DNA of 64,000 nt from Ancylobacter sp. TS-1 (GCF_009223885.1 NZ_CP045144.1:2902001-2966000); one strand, 5' to 3'; shown: positions 26,239-34,873, numbered from the stretch's first letter. Notes: a model not told the origin generated them from the letters alone. Program-made: numbers and translations.

Positions 26239-26997
26239 TCAGAACCCGGTCATCAGGCGCGCGCCGTCCCAGGTGAGCTTGAGCGAGATGAGGAACAGCG
26301 CGCCCATCACCAGCCGGTAGAACAGCGCCTCGGGCAGGAGGCGCGTCAACTTCACCCCGACGAAGGTGGCGGCGACCGCCACCGGCATGAGCAGCGCGGT
26401 CACGGTGAGATTGGCCGGGTTGAGCTGGCCGAGCGACCAGTAGGGAATGAGCTTGATGGCGTTGATGGCGGCGAAGGTCAGCGTGGTGGTGCCGGCATAG
26501 ACCATCTTGGGCAGCTTCTGCGGCACGACATACATCTGGTAGGGCGGCGCCCCGCCATGGCTGACGAAGCTGGTGAAGCCCGATACCGCGCCCCAGAAGA
26601 CACCGCGCGGCACGTCCGCCGGGCGCGCCGCCTGCCCCGCCCCGCCGAGCCAGCGGATGAGGCAGAAGGCGAGGCCGATCAGCCCGACGATCAGCATCAC
26701 CTCGGCATCGGTGACGATGGAGGCGGTGGCCCAGCCGATGCCGATGCCGACCGTCGCCGCCGGGACGAGGATGATGAGGTTGCGCGCCGAGAATTCGCGC
26801 CGGTAGGCCCAGACGCCGAACATGTCGCTGACGACATAGACCGGCAGCAGAAGGCCGGCCGCCGTCACCGGCGACATGAACAGCGCCATGGTGGGCACGG
26901 CGAGGGAGCCGATCATCGGCACCCCGCCCTTGCTCATGCCGACGAAGAAGGCGGCAAGGCCCGCGGCCAGCGCGAAGCCCAGTTCCGGAGAGATCAT
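26239..26997 (-). CDS. TauE/SafE family sulfite/anion exporter-like permease
   Basis: 252 aa, about 8 hydrophobic segments, with the family opening GFALAAGLAAFFVGMSKGGVPMIGSLAVP and the second repeat FWGAVSGFTSFVSHGGAPPYQMY. The ATG at 26997 gives the proper N-terminus. Members export sulfite or sulfoacetate or take up organic acids; the substrate cannot be told. The transaldolase terminator lies just upstream, so transcription is probably separate. Confidence 0.9.
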   Translation of the reverse strand: MISPELGFALAAGLAAFFVGMSKGGVPMIGSLAVPTMALFMSPVTAAGLLLPVYVVSDMFGVWAYRREFSARNLIILVPAATVGIGIGWATASIVTDAEVMLIVGLIGLAFCLIRWLGGAGQAARPADVPRGVFWGAVSGFTSFVSHGGAPPYQMYVVPQKLPKMVYAGTTTLTFAAINAIKLIPYWSLGQLNPANLTVTALLMPVAVAATFVGVKLTRLLPEALFYRLVMGALFLISLKLTWDGARLMTGF

Positions 26998-27010
26998 ACG
27001 TACGCCATCG

Positions 27011-27031
27011 AAAAGGAGGCCGGGGCCTCCT
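27011..27031 (-). terminator. Intrinsic terminator after transaldolase
   Basis: Minus strand AGGAGGCC-cc-GGCCTCCT followed by TTTC, starting 4 bases after the tal stop and ending 14 bases before the TauE/SafE start codon. Confidence 0.75.
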
Positions 27032-27034
27032 CTA

Positions 27035-28006
27035 TCAGGCGGCCTTGGCGCCTTCCAGCCGCTTGGCGACCAGCCCGCGCAGCGTGCGCAGGTCCTTGAC
27101 GAACTGGCGGATGCCCTCGGAAAGCTTCTCCGTGGCCATCGGGTCCTCATTCAGCGCGAAGCGGAAGGCCTTCTCGTCGAGATGCAGCCGCTCGGGCGCG
27201 CCCTCGGTGTTGGCCGGGTCGAGCTTGCGCACCAGCACGCCCTCGTCTGCGGCGAGCTGGTCGAGCAGCGCCGGCCCGATGGTCAGGCGGTCGCAGCCGG
27301 CCAGCGCCTCGATCTCGCCGGTGTTGCGGAAGGAGGCGCCCATCACCACGGTCGAGATGCCGTATTTCTTGTAATAGGCATAGATCTGCCGGACCGAGAC
27401 GACGCCCGGATCGGTCTCGGGGGTGAACGGGCCCTCGCCCGCCTTCACGTGCCAGTCGAGGATACGGCCGACGAAGGGCGAGATGAGGAAGGCCCCGGCA
27501 TCGGCGCCGGCCGCCGCCTGCGCGAGCGAGAACAGCAGGGTCAGGTTGCAGTCGATGCCTTCCTTCTGGAGCACTTCCGCCGCGCGGATGCCCTCCCAGG
27601 TGGAGGCGACCTTGATGAGGATGCGCTCGCGCCCGACGCCGCGCGCCTCATAGGCCTTGATGAAGGCGCGCGCCTTGGCCAGCGTCGCCTGCGTGTCGAA
27701 GGACAGGTCGGCATCGACCTCGGTCGAGACGCGGCCGGGCACGATCTTGGAGAGTTCCTCGCCGAAATTCAGCGCCAGCCGGTCGCAGGTCGCGGACACC
27801 ACCGCCTCGTGCACGCCGCCCTGGCCGGCGCCCCAGGCGATCGCCTCGTCGACCAGCGGCGCATAGGCCGGCATCTCGGCGGCCTTGAGCAGCAGGGTCG
27901 GGTTGGTGGTGCAGTCCTGCGGCTTCAGCCGCCGCACCGTCTCGATGTCGCCGGTGTCGGAGACGACGACGGTGATGGCACGCAGTTGGTCGAGCTTTGA
28001 GGGCAT
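27035..28006 (-). CDS. tal: Transaldolase (TalA/TalB type)
   Basis: Exchanges dihydroxyacetone units between sedoheptulose-7-P and glyceraldehyde-3-P in the pentose phosphate pathway. 323 aa. Signature 1 is [17 protein letters not shown]. The Schiff-base lysine lies in [20 protein letters not shown]. It also has [11 protein letters not shown] and [14 protein letters not shown]. The ATG at 28006 fits the usual N-terminus ([20 protein letters not shown]). Confidence 0.96.
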   Translation of the reverse strand: MPSKLDQLRAITVVVSDTGDIETVRRLKPQDCTTNPTLLLKAAEMPAYAPLVDEAIAWGAGQGGVHEAVVSATCDRLALNFGEELSKIVPGRVSTEVDADLSFDTQATLAKARAFIKAYEARGVGRERILIKVASTWEGIRAAEVLQKEGIDCNLTLLFSLAQAAAGADAGAFLISPFVGRILDWHVKAGEGPFTPETDPGVVSVRQIYAYYKKYGISTVVMGASFRNTGEIEALAGCDRLTIGPALLDQLAADEGVLVRKLDPANTEGAPERLHLDEKAFRFALNEDPMATEKLSEGIRQFVKDLRTLRGLVAKRLEGAKAA

Positions 28007-28151
28007 GATGCTGTCTCTTTCTCGCCGGACCGGCCGGCGCGGCCGTCCGCAGGCGCTGTTCGTTGGTCGGCTTCGTTGGACCACATTTGGCCCGCCTCGT
28101 TCAAGATGCCCGGCTCCGTGACGCGCGTGTGACGAGACTTGATCGATCCGC

Positions 28152-28180
28152 TTGTCGGGCCGCCGCGCCGGGCGTAACTA
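28152..28180 (+). promoter_or_regulatory. Possible promoter of the CYTH-like gene
   Basis: TTGTCG (28152-28157), 17 bases, TAACTA (28175-28180), 46 bases before the ATG at 28226. Locally AT-rich around the -10. No other pair in this gap is better. Confidence 0.35.
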
Positions 28181-28225
28181 TTTTACTTCACTGTGTGCGG
28201 CGAGCGGCATGGCCGCGGGGCTTCC

Positions 28226-29068
28226 ATGGACGACATCCACTACCGCGAATACAAGATCCTGTTGCGCCCGGAGCGGTTCTTCGACCCGCATCAGTTCGAG
28301 GTGTACTGGCACAAGCTGTGCCTGATCGCGCCCGAGTTCAAGGTAGGCGTGGCCACCAACAAGGACGGCTTCAAACGGCAGGTCCGCGAGGTGCTGTTCT
28401 ACGACACGCCCGATTACGCCCTCTACCGGAACGCCTTCATCCTGCGCAAGCGGACCTTCTATAACGACGGCTGGCCCGATCCCGAGCACGAGCTGACGCT
28501 GAAGTTCCGCCACCCGGACCTGGCGGCCGCCGCCGCGATCGACGTCACGCCGCATCTGAGCGGGCGCGCCGACATCAAGTTCAAGGAGGAACTGCTGCCG
28601 CTCAAGGAGGAGCTTGGCGGCATGCGCTCGCTCTACTCGCACAATTGCGTGCTGCTGACCCCCGGGCTGGTGCTCGACGAAGGGCTGGAGCGCATCACCT
28701 CGGTCTTCCCCGAGCTTGCCGAGCACTGCCCGGCCGACAAGGCGGCGACGGTCTCGCTGGTGAACAATCTGCCGGTCGAGGAGGTGCAGGTGAATGTCGG
28801 CTCCTTCGACTTCGGCCACGGGCTCATCGCCAAGGCGACCCTTGCGGTGTGGCGCGACCGCGCCACCGAGACCTCGATCATCGGCGAGTTCGCCTTCCAG
28901 GCGAAGTTCGACCGCTACGACGCGCTGCACGCCAAGGCCCGGATACGCTCCGAGGAATTCTTCAAGGCGGCGCAGACCCGCGCGCCGGAATGGGTGAAGC
29001 TCGGCGCCACCAAGACCGCCCTGGTCTACAATTTCGGCAAGCAGCTCGTGGCGAGCCACGAAGGCTGA
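28226..29068 (+). CDS. Divergent CYTH/triphosphate-tunnel-like protein
   Basis: 280 aa. No exact family was recognised, but the strand motifs of triphosphate tunnel metalloenzymes appear in order: REYKILL near the N-terminus (cf. E-x-E-x-K), LFYDTPDYALYRNAFILRKR (about 54-73; cf. Y-F-D-T-x-D ... L-R-x-R), HELTLKFRHPD (about 86-96; cf. L-T-x-K), and a late EFAFQAKFDRYD (cf. E-x-E). A C-terminal stretch LGATKTALVYNFGKQL is extra. Such proteins hydrolyse or make phosphoanhydrides, but activity is not shown. The chromate transporter follows 28 bases later. Confidence 0.6.
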   Translation: MDDIHYREYKILLRPERFFDPHQFEVYWHKLCLIAPEFKVGVATNKDGFKRQVREVLFYDTPDYALYRNAFILRKRTFYNDGWPDPEHELTLKFRHPDLAAAAAIDVTPHLSGRADIKFKEELLPLKEELGGMRSLYSHNCVLLTPGLVLDEGLERITSVFPELAEHCPADKAATVSLVNNLPVEEVQVNVGSFDFGHGLIAKATLAVWRDRATETSIIGEFAFQAKFDRYDALHAKARIRSEEFFKAAQTRAPEWVKLGATKTALVYNFGKQLVASHEG

Positions 29069-29096
29069 GCGCGTACCCTCTCGGACTGGCCCTTCC

Positions 29097-29732
29097 ATGA
29101 CGCATTCCGTGCCGCCCGCTCCGGGCACCGAGGCTTCCGACGGCGAGGCGACGCAGGGCTATGCGGTGCCGCGCGGCGTGAAGCTGAGGGAGATCTTCCT
29201 CTCCTTCCTGTTCATCGGCGCGGTCAGCTTCGGCGGTGGCGTGGTGGCCTATCTGCGGGCCGAGCTGGTGCTCAAGAGGCGCTGGCTCGACGAGGACCAT
29301 TTCCTCTCCGCGCTCGGCATCGCCCAGGCGCTGCCGGGGCTCAACGCGACCAATATGAGCATCATCGTCGGCGACCGCCTGCGCGGCGTCGCCGGCGCCA
29401 TCATCGCCTTTCTCGGCATGACGCTGCCGGGCGGCACAATGGTGCTGGCGCTCGGCGTGCTCTACTCCTCCAACGCGCACAACCCCTATGTGAACGCCGC
29501 GCTGATCGGCGTCGGCGCGGCGGCGGTCGGCATGCTCTCGGCGGTGACGCTGCAGATCGGGCGCCGGCAGCTCGGCAGTCTCATCGACATCTCCATCATC
29601 GTTGTGACGGTGGTGATGGTGAGCTTCCTGCACATCTCGCTGATCTGGGTTCTGCTCACCGTCGGCCCGGCCGCCGTGCTGATCTATCGCCCGCGCAAGC
29701 GTGACGGCGCCGGGACGGAGACCTCGGCATGA
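29097..29732 (+). CDS. Chromate transporter, N-terminal-type half protein
   Basis: 211 aa, about six hydrophobic helices. The CHR signature is FLFIGAVSFGGGVVAYLRAELV, then LGIAQALPGLNATNMSII. Corresponds to one half of a full ChrA; the stop overlaps the start of the second half by four bases. Such short-chain pairs work together as a chromate/sulfate-type anion transporter. Confidence 0.9.
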   Translation: MTHSVPPAPGTEASDGEATQGYAVPRGVKLREIFLSFLFIGAVSFGGGVVAYLRAELVLKRRWLDEDHFLSALGIAQALPGLNATNMSIIVGDRLRGVAGAIIAFLGMTLPGGTMVLALGVLYSSNAHNPYVNAALIGVGAAAVGMLSAVTLQIGRRQLGSLIDISIIVVTVVMVSFLHISLIWVLLTVGPAAVLIYRPRKRDGAGTETSA

Positions 29733-30268
29733 ACGAGAACCTGTCCGTCTTCGGCGTCTTCGCGCTGCTGTCGCTGCTGGCGGTCGGCGGCGGCGCCGCC
29801 GTGCTGCCGGAGACCAAGGCGCTCGTCGTCGGCGGCCACCACTGGCTCACCAACGACCAGTTCCGCGACATTTACGGCCTCGGGCAGGTGGTGCCGGGAC
29901 CGAACATGCTGATGGTGATCGTCATCGGCTACCACGTCTCCGGCTATGTCGGCGCGCTGCTCGCCTTTCTCGGCTTCTTCGTGCCGGCCGGCCTTTTGTC
30001 CTGGGGCGCCTCGCGGGTGTGGGACCATTTCGAGGGCTCGCCGTGGCGGCGCTCGCTGCAGCAGGGCATGGCGCCGCTGGTGGTGGGGCTGATGGCGGCG
30101 GGCACCATCGCCATCGCCCGCACCGCCATCGACGGGGCGCTGACCATCGCCATCGCCATCGCGGTGTTCGGCGGCGTCTATTTCGTCAAGAAGGTGAACC
30201 CGGCCCTGCTCGTGCTGGGCGGCGGCCTCGTCGGCCTCGCCCTGCTGCACGGAGCGGCGCCGAACTGA
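29729..30268 (+). CDS. Chromate transporter, C-terminal-type half protein
   Basis: 179 aa, about five helices, with FALLSLLAVGGGAAVLPETKALVV and GLGQVVPGPNMLMVIVIGYHVSG, the CHR-domain motifs. Overlaps the first half (ATGA at 29729-29732), so synthesis is coupled. Confidence 0.9.
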   Translation: MNENLSVFGVFALLSLLAVGGGAAVLPETKALVVGGHHWLTNDQFRDIYGLGQVVPGPNMLMVIVIGYHVSGYVGALLAFLGFFVPAGLLSWGASRVWDHFEGSPWRRSLQQGMAPLVVGLMAAGTIAIARTAIDGALTIAIAIAVFGGVYFVKKVNPALLVLGGGLVGLALLHGAAPN

Positions 30269-30273
30269 GCGCC

Positions 30274-30969
30274 TCAGCCCGGCTTGCCGGGCAGGTAGGG
30301 GGAAAGGGCGTGGGCGAGGCCCGGCGCGGTCAGCGACTGCAGCCACACCTTGCCGGGACCGGACAGGCGCACGAGGAACAGCCCGTCGCCGCCGAACAGC
30401 GCGTTGCGTATGCCGCGCATCGTCGTCAGCTCGAAGCCGACGCTCTCCTCGAACATGCCGACATGGCCGGGATGCACCAGCAGGAACTGGCCGGGCTGGA
30501 GATCGTAGGTCACGAGTTCGCCGCCAAGCTCGACGAAGGCGCTGGCCTGCCCGGCGAGCTTCTGCAGCACGAAGCCCTCGCCGCCGAAGATGGCGCCGCC
30601 GAGCGTCTGCTGGAAGGCGGTCGTCACCTCGATGCCGGGGGAGCCGCAGACGAAGCCGTGCCGGTGCACGATGTAGCCACGCCCCGGCGCGACGTCGACG
30701 GCGACGAAGCTCCCCGGCAGCCGGGCGGCGAAGGCGACATTGCCCGGCCCGTGCTCGGCGTGGAACTCGGTCATGAACAGCCCGCCGCCGGACACCGCCC
30801 GGCTGACCAGCCCGAACAGCCCGCCCGCCCCGCCGCCGGCGGTCGACGTCGTCAGGGTGACGTCGCCCGACATCCAGGAAAGCTGGTCGGGCACGCCGAC
30901 GATGCGGTCGCCGGTGTCGAGCTGGATTTCGAGAACGGGAAGCGTCGTGCCGATGATCTTGGAGCGCAT
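30274..30969 (-). CDS. AIM24/TIGR00266 family protein
   Basis: 231 aa beta-rich, Gly-rich protein. Family marks: LDTGDRIVGVPDQLSWMSGDV at the start, GGGLFMTEFHAEHGPGNVAFA, GGEGFVLQKLAGQASAFVELGG and RNALFGGDGLFLVRLSGPGKVWLQS. The fold is a trimeric beta-prism related to the mitochondrial Aim24; the function is unknown. Convergent with the chromate transporter, 5 bases apart. Confidence 0.9.
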   Translation of the reverse strand: MRSKIIGTTLPVLEIQLDTGDRIVGVPDQLSWMSGDVTLTTSTAGGGAGGLFGLVSRAVSGGGLFMTEFHAEHGPGNVAFAARLPGSFVAVDVAPGRGYIVHRHGFVCGSPGIEVTTAFQQTLGGAIFGGEGFVLQKLAGQASAFVELGGELVTYDLQPGQFLLVHPGHVGMFEESVGFELTTMRGIRNALFGGDGLFLVRLSGPGKVWLQSLTAPGLAHALSPYLPGKPG

Positions 30970-31141
30970 GGAAGGTCTCCGGGTGTTCCCTGGGGGGCGA
31001 GGTGCGCCAGCATAGCAAGGGCGCCTTGAAAGTCGCCGGCTGCACCTGAGAATTTTTCGCTACCGCATGGGGTTACGGCTCCCGCGAGGCGGGAGGCGTG
31101 CTATCGTCCCGCTATCGACAACAACATTCGGGAGTGCCTCG

Positions 31142-31486
31142 ATGACCGGCCGTTCCGTGATGTGCTTCCCCCTCGCCAGACGCCTTCGCCGGACCGCGCT
31201 CGCCGCTATGCTGGCGCTCGGCACGCTGGCCGCCGCCGGGCTCTCCGCCGGCACCGCCGAGGCGGGCGTCGCCTCGCCGATGCTCGCCGCCTCGGTCCCG
31301 GCCGATGCGGCCTCCGCCCTGCCGGTGGAGAATGTGCGCTGGGTCTGCGGCCCGTGGCGCTGCGCCTGGCGCCCGAACTGGAATTACTGGTACGTGCCGC
31401 CTTATGCGCGCGGCTGGGGCCCGCCGCTCCGCCCGAACTGCTTCTGGCGGCGCGGCTGGGGCGGCTGGGTGCATGTCTGCCCCTGA
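31142..31486 (+). CDS. Small secreted Trp/Pro/Arg-rich protein
   Basis: 114 aa. A signal peptide is clear: RRLRRTALAAMLALGTLAAAGLSA ending near TAEA|G. The mature part is dominated by Trp, Pro, Arg and Tyr (VCGPWRCAWRPNWNYWYVPPYARGWGPP) with four Cys that could pair. It resembles the loosely defined periplasmic GCG_CRPN-like proteins of Rhizobiales. No function is known. A strong terminator follows. Confidence 0.75.
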   Translation: MTGRSVMCFPLARRLRRTALAAMLALGTLAAAGLSAGTAEAGVASPMLAASVPADAASALPVENVRWVCGPWRCAWRPNWNYWYVPPYARGWGPPLRPNCFWRRGWGGWVHVCP

Positions 31487-31542
31487 GGCTCTGCCCCTGA
31501 GCCTGTCGGGGCTTGAGAGCCGCGACGATCGACGAGAATGCG

Positions 31543-31568
31543 AAAGGGCGCCCCTGGGCGCCCTTTTT
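31543..31568 (+). terminator. Strong intrinsic terminator
   Basis: AAGGGCGCCC-ct-GGGCGCCCTT followed by TTT, 57 bases after the secreted Trp-rich gene. A-residues on the other side make it partly bidirectional, so it may also stop the convergent gene ending at 31588. Confidence 0.85.
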
Positions 31569-31587
31569 CATGGCCGGTCCGGTCCGC

Positions 31588-31998
31588 TCACTTGAGGCCG
31601 AGGGTGGAGCGCGCCTTGGCCAGATAGTCCAGGCAGCGGGCCTCGTCGCCGGTTGCCAGCGCGGCGCGGGCCTTGTCGAGCGCCTCCTGCACCACCAGCG
31701 GCCGGGTGCCGTCGCCGATCGCGGCTTCGGTCTGGGCGAGGCCCTCCGGCGTCGGATCGTGGCTGAGCAGGGCGCCGGAGGATTCCGGTGCGGTGGGGCC
31801 TTTTGCCGCCAGGGCGTTGATATACGAGTCGAGCGCGGCCTGGGTCGGCACCAGCTGCTCGCCGCAGGAAGCGGCGAAGGCGGCCGGCGTCGCCGCCAGC
31901 ATGAGCGCGGCGGCGAGCGGCAGGAACACGGGCTTCGTGAACATGGGCTTCACGAACATGGGCTTCATGAACACGGGCTTCACGATAAAGGGCTTCAT
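31588..31998 (-). CDS. Secreted hypothetical protein with a repeat-expanded leader
   Basis: 136 aa. The mature part (ASCGEQLVPTQAALDSYINALAAKG ... ARCLDYLAKARSTLGLK, one Cys pair, helical) follows a signal peptide LPLAAALMLAATPAAFA|AS. Before the signal peptide the N-terminus is MKPFIVKPVFMKPMFVKPMF, a pentapeptide x-F-x-K-P repeated five times, from a 15-base DNA repeat. Each of several units offers an ATG, so the true start is uncertain: the ATG at 31998, 31968 or 31953 could serve. Function unknown. Confidence 0.7.
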   Translation of the reverse strand: MKPFIVKPVFMKPMFVKPMFTKPVFLPLAAALMLAATPAAFAASCGEQLVPTQAALDSYINALAAKGPTAPESSGALLSHDPTPEGLAQTEAAIGDGTRPLVVQEALDKARAALATGDEARCLDYLAKARSTLGLK

Positions 31999-32000
31999 GG
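31926..32000. repeat. 15-bp tandem repeat, five units
   Basis: Units acacgggcttcgtga / acatgggcttcacga / acatgggcttcatga / acacgggcttcacga / taaagggcttcatgg. The array covers the start codon and N-terminus of the secreted protein gene and keeps its frame. Confidence 0.9.
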
Positions 32001-32141
32001 CGTGGACCTTCGGGACGGGAAGCGGCGCCGGCCAGAAAACGCGACGCGGGAACAGCGGCCGGCGCGGCGCTCATCGCGGCGGGCGGCCAGTCTAGCAGGC
32101 GCCGGCCGATCCGGGAGGGTGCCGCCGGCGGCAGGTCGGGC

Positions 32142-32732
32142 TCAGTCGCGGGCGAACATCTCGCGCTCGCCGCGATGCACGGCGGGTTCGCCGGTCGGGC
32201 GGCCGGCGGCACGGCGGCAATAGACGCTCGGGCGGCGGTGCTTGAGCGCGCCGCGGCGCGCACGGCGCCCGCGTGCCTCGCCGACGAGAAGCCGGCCGAT
32301 CTGCGGATAGGCCGGCCGGTGGGTGCCATCGGCCTCCGTCACCAGCATGGGAAGGCCGAGCGCCTCGGCCCAGCCGCGCCATTCGGCCACCACGTCGTCG
32401 ATATGCGGCGCGCTGTAGAGCGTCACCGAAAGGGCGCTGTCGGCGTGCACGAGCACGATGGCGACGCCCTCGTCCTCGCCCTCCGGGTCGAGCAGGGCGA
32501 CCGCCAGCCCCCGGTAGTCGCGCAGCGGGCGCGCCGCCTTCATCGGCACCCCGGCGACGCGGCGGCGCAGCACCACCCGGTCGAGCCCCAGTTCCACGAG
32601 GCGCACGCCGTCGTCGGCGCCCTCGTCGAGCGTCTGGAACACCAGCGGCCATCCCTCGCCCGCCGGTCGCTCCAGCGTGACATAGGGGTAGGTCGTCCGC
32701 AGAGGCCGGGCCTCCGCCATCATCTGACGCAT
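32142..32732 (-). CDS. DUF6101 family protein
   Basis: 196 aa of a Rhizobiales-specific family without known function. The conserved part is RTTYPYVTLERPAGEGWPLVFQTLDEG and AVALLDPEGEDEGVAIVLVHADSALSVTLY; the tail is Arg-rich and probably disordered. Start at 32732 (MRQMMAEARPL); ATG 32723 or 32720 are alternatives. Divergent from the CysQ-like gene. Confidence 0.8.
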   Translation of the reverse strand: MRQMMAEARPLRTTYPYVTLERPAGEGWPLVFQTLDEGADDGVRLVELGLDRVVLRRRVAGVPMKAARPLRDYRGLAVALLDPEGEDEGVAIVLVHADSALSVTLYSAPHIDDVVAEWRGWAEALGLPMLVTEADGTHRPAYPQIGRLLVGEARGRRARRGALKHRRPSVYCRRAAGRPTGEPAVHRGEREMFARD

Positions 32733-32921
32733 CTCGCCACTCCCGCCGAATTTCCGGCTGTTCTTTGGCTGTTGCAGGGACCCCTGCGGTCCCGTTCGTG
32801 ACGGCAAACTAGGCGCGGGCCTCCCCGCATCGGCTTAAGGGAAATGGTTGATCGTTTCTTGGCGGGCCTTCGGAGCCCGCGAATGGCTCCTATGCTTGAC
32901 GAAAGCTTGTCGGAATCGCTC

Positions 32922-32943
32922 GCAATGCCGATATCGGCGTTGC
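32922..32943. promoter_or_regulatory. 22-bp near-perfect palindrome, possible operator
   Basis: GCAATGCCGAT/ATCGGCGTTGC, one mismatched pair in 11. It lies 28 bases before the CysQ-like gene, in the divergent region. The position suits a repressor or activator site; the cognate protein is unknown. Confidence 0.4.
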
Positions 32944-32971
32944 GGGCGCTTCGCCTTCGCCCTAATCCCTC

Positions 32972-33811
32972 ATGATGGACATTGCCCCCATTCCGCGCGC
33001 CCCTTCCCCCGATCCCGCCGCCGCTCCCCCCGTCGATCCTCTGGCCGATCCCGCCATCGCCGCGCGCCATCTGGCCGATGCGGTGGTGGCCGCCGGCGCG
33101 GTGGCGGTGGCGATGTTCCGCGAGGGCGTGAAGAGCTGGTCCAAGCACAATGATTCCCCCGTCACCGAGGCCGACCTCGCCGTCGACCTGATGCTGCGCG
33201 AGCGGCTGAGCCTCATCGGCCCCGGCTATGGCTGGCTGTCGGAGGAGACGGTGGACGAGCCCTCCCGCCTGTCGCGCCGCCGCGTGTGGATCGTCGATCC
33301 CATCGACGGCACCCGCGCCTACATGGCCGGCGGCGCCGACTGGTGCGTCGAGGCGGCGCTGGTGGAGGACGGCCGGCCGATCGCCGGCGCCCTGTTCGCC
33401 CCCGTCACCGACGAGCTGTTCGTCGCCGTGCTCGGGGGCGGGGCGACCCGCAACGGCCGGACCATCGAGGTCTCCCGCACCCTCGCGCTCGACGGCGCCG
33501 TGGTGGACGGCCCGGCGCCCTGGCTGAGCCATATCGACCGCGCCGGCCCGCTGCGCCGGGTGCCGCGCATCCGCTCGCTGGCGCTGCGCCTCGCCCGCGT
33601 GGCGACAGGGGAGCTGGATGCGGCACTTGCGTCACCCAATGGCAATGATTGGGACCTTGCCGCCGCGGACCTTTTGGTGCACGAAGCAGGAGGACGCCTG
33701 ACCACCCTCGACGGCCATCCTCTCGCCTATAACGCGCCGGTGCCCCGGCATGGTGCGCTGGTTTCCGCCGGCAGCCTGCTGCACCCGACCCTTGTGGCCG
33801 CCGCGCGCTGA
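32972..33811 (+). CDS. Inositol monophosphatase/3'(2'),5'-bisphosphate nucleotidase family (CysQ-like)
   Basis: 279 aa Mg2+-dependent phosphatase. Metal-binding motifs: SPVTEADLAVDLMLRE, LSEETVDE, WIVDPIDGTRAYMAG and NGNDWDLAAADLLVHEAGG. Probably removes the 3' phosphate of PAP(S), or acts on inositol phosphate. It opens a same-direction run into lipid A genes, as in other Rhizobiales. Two ATGs (32972, 32975) are adjacent. Confidence 0.9.
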   Translation: MMDIAPIPRAPSPDPAAAPPVDPLADPAIAARHLADAVVAAGAVAVAMFREGVKSWSKHNDSPVTEADLAVDLMLRERLSLIGPGYGWLSEETVDEPSRLSRRRVWIVDPIDGTRAYMAGGADWCVEAALVEDGRPIAGALFAPVTDELFVAVLGGGATRNGRTIEVSRTLALDGAVVDGPAPWLSHIDRAGPLRRVPRIRSLALRLARVATGELDAALASPNGNDWDLAAADLLVHEAGGRLTTLDGHPLAYNAPVPRHGALVSAGSLLHPTLVAAAR

Positions 33812-33868
33812 GGGCGTACCGAGAACGGGCCACCGGCACAGGACTCAACCGGCACAGGACGCACCGGA

Positions 33869-34117
33869 ATGACCGAGACCTCATCCTCCGCGCAGCTTCT
33901 GCATCTCGTCTTCGGCGGGGAGCTCGAGAAGATCGACGGCATCACCTTCAAGGACCTCGCCGCGCTCGACATCGTCGGCATCTACCCCAATTACGCGACC
34001 GCGCGCGCCGCCTGGAAGGCCAAGGCGCAGCAGACGGTCGACAACGCGCAGATCCGCTATTTCATCGTCCATCTCCATCGCCTGCTGGAGCCGGACGCCA
34101 GCAACCAGAGCAGCTGA
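33869..34117 (+). CDS. DUF4170 domain-containing protein
   Basis: 82 aa, function unknown. The conserved block is LVFGGELEKIDGITFKDLAALDIVGIYPNYATARAAWKAKAQQTVDNAQIRYFIVHLHRLL. Widespread in Alphaproteobacteria directly before the DUF374 acyltransferase and waaA; 9 bases separate it from the next gene. It probably helps envelope lipid synthesis, from context only. Confidence 0.88.
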   Translation: MTETSSSAQLLHLVFGGELEKIDGITFKDLAALDIVGIYPNYATARAAWKAKAQQTVDNAQIRYFIVHLHRLLEPDASNQSS

Positions 34118-34126
34118 CCTTCCCTC

Positions 34127-34873
34127 ATGTGGCGTCGACTGCGCACCTCACCGACGGTCCGCACCGTTCTCGGGCGCGGCATGGCGTCCTATCTGCGCCT
34201 GGTCTGGCGCACCCAGCGCGTGGTGATGGAGCCGGCCAATCTCTATGAGCTGGCCGACGCCCAGCTGCCGATGATCCTCACCTTCTGGCACGGCCAGCAT
34301 TTCCTCACCCCGTTCCTCGTCCGGCCCTACCACCGCGCGCGGGTGATGATCTCGCGCAGCGCCGACGCCGACGTGAACGCCATCGCCGCCGAGGCGCTCG
34401 GCATCGGCGCGGTGCGCGGCTCGGGCGCGCAGGGGCGCGACTTCCGCACCAAGGGCGGCTTCAACGCCACGCTGGAGATGATCCGCCACCTGGCCGAGGG
34501 CACCAATGTGGCGATGACCGCCGACGTCCCGAAGATCTCGCGCGTCGCCGGGCTCGGCGTCGTCACCATCGCCAAGCATTCCGGCCGGCCGATCTACCCG
34601 GTCGCCATCGCCACCTCCCGCCGCATCGTGGCCCGCAGCTGGGACAAGTCGGCGATCCACCTGCCCTTCGGCCGCGCCGCCGTGGTCGCCGGCGACGGGG
34701 TGGTGGTTTCCGCCGATGCCGGCCCCGAGGAGCTGGAGGCCGCGCGCCGCGAGGTGCAGCGCCAGCTCGATCTCGTCACCGCCCGCGCCGAGGAGCTGGT
34801 CGGCCGCCCGGCCGCCGGCCCGCGCCCCGTGGCGCGCGAGGACGCGCCGCCGGCCGAACCGCTCAACGGCTAG
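34127..34873 (+). CDS. DUF374 lysophospholipid acyltransferase family protein
   Basis: 248 aa. Motifs of the DUF374 acyltransferase: ILTFWHGQHFLTPFL (catalytic His), ISRSADADVNAIAAEALGIGAVRGSG and VAMTADVPKISRVAGLGVVTIAKHSGRPIYPVAIATSR. No N-terminal membrane helix of note; an Ala/Pro tail ends it. It lies just before waaA. Probably a lipid A or phospholipid acyltransferase; the acceptor is unknown. Confidence 0.88.
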   Translation: MWRRLRTSPTVRTVLGRGMASYLRLVWRTQRVVMEPANLYELADAQLPMILTFWHGQHFLTPFLVRPYHRARVMISRSADADVNAIAAEALGIGAVRGSGAQGRDFRTKGGFNATLEMIRHLAEGTNVAMTADVPKISRVAGLGVVTIAKHSGRPIYPVAIATSRRIVARSWDKSAIHLPFGRAAVVAGDGVVVSADAGPEELEAARREVQRQLDLVTARAEELVGRPAAGPRPVAREDAPPAEPLNG

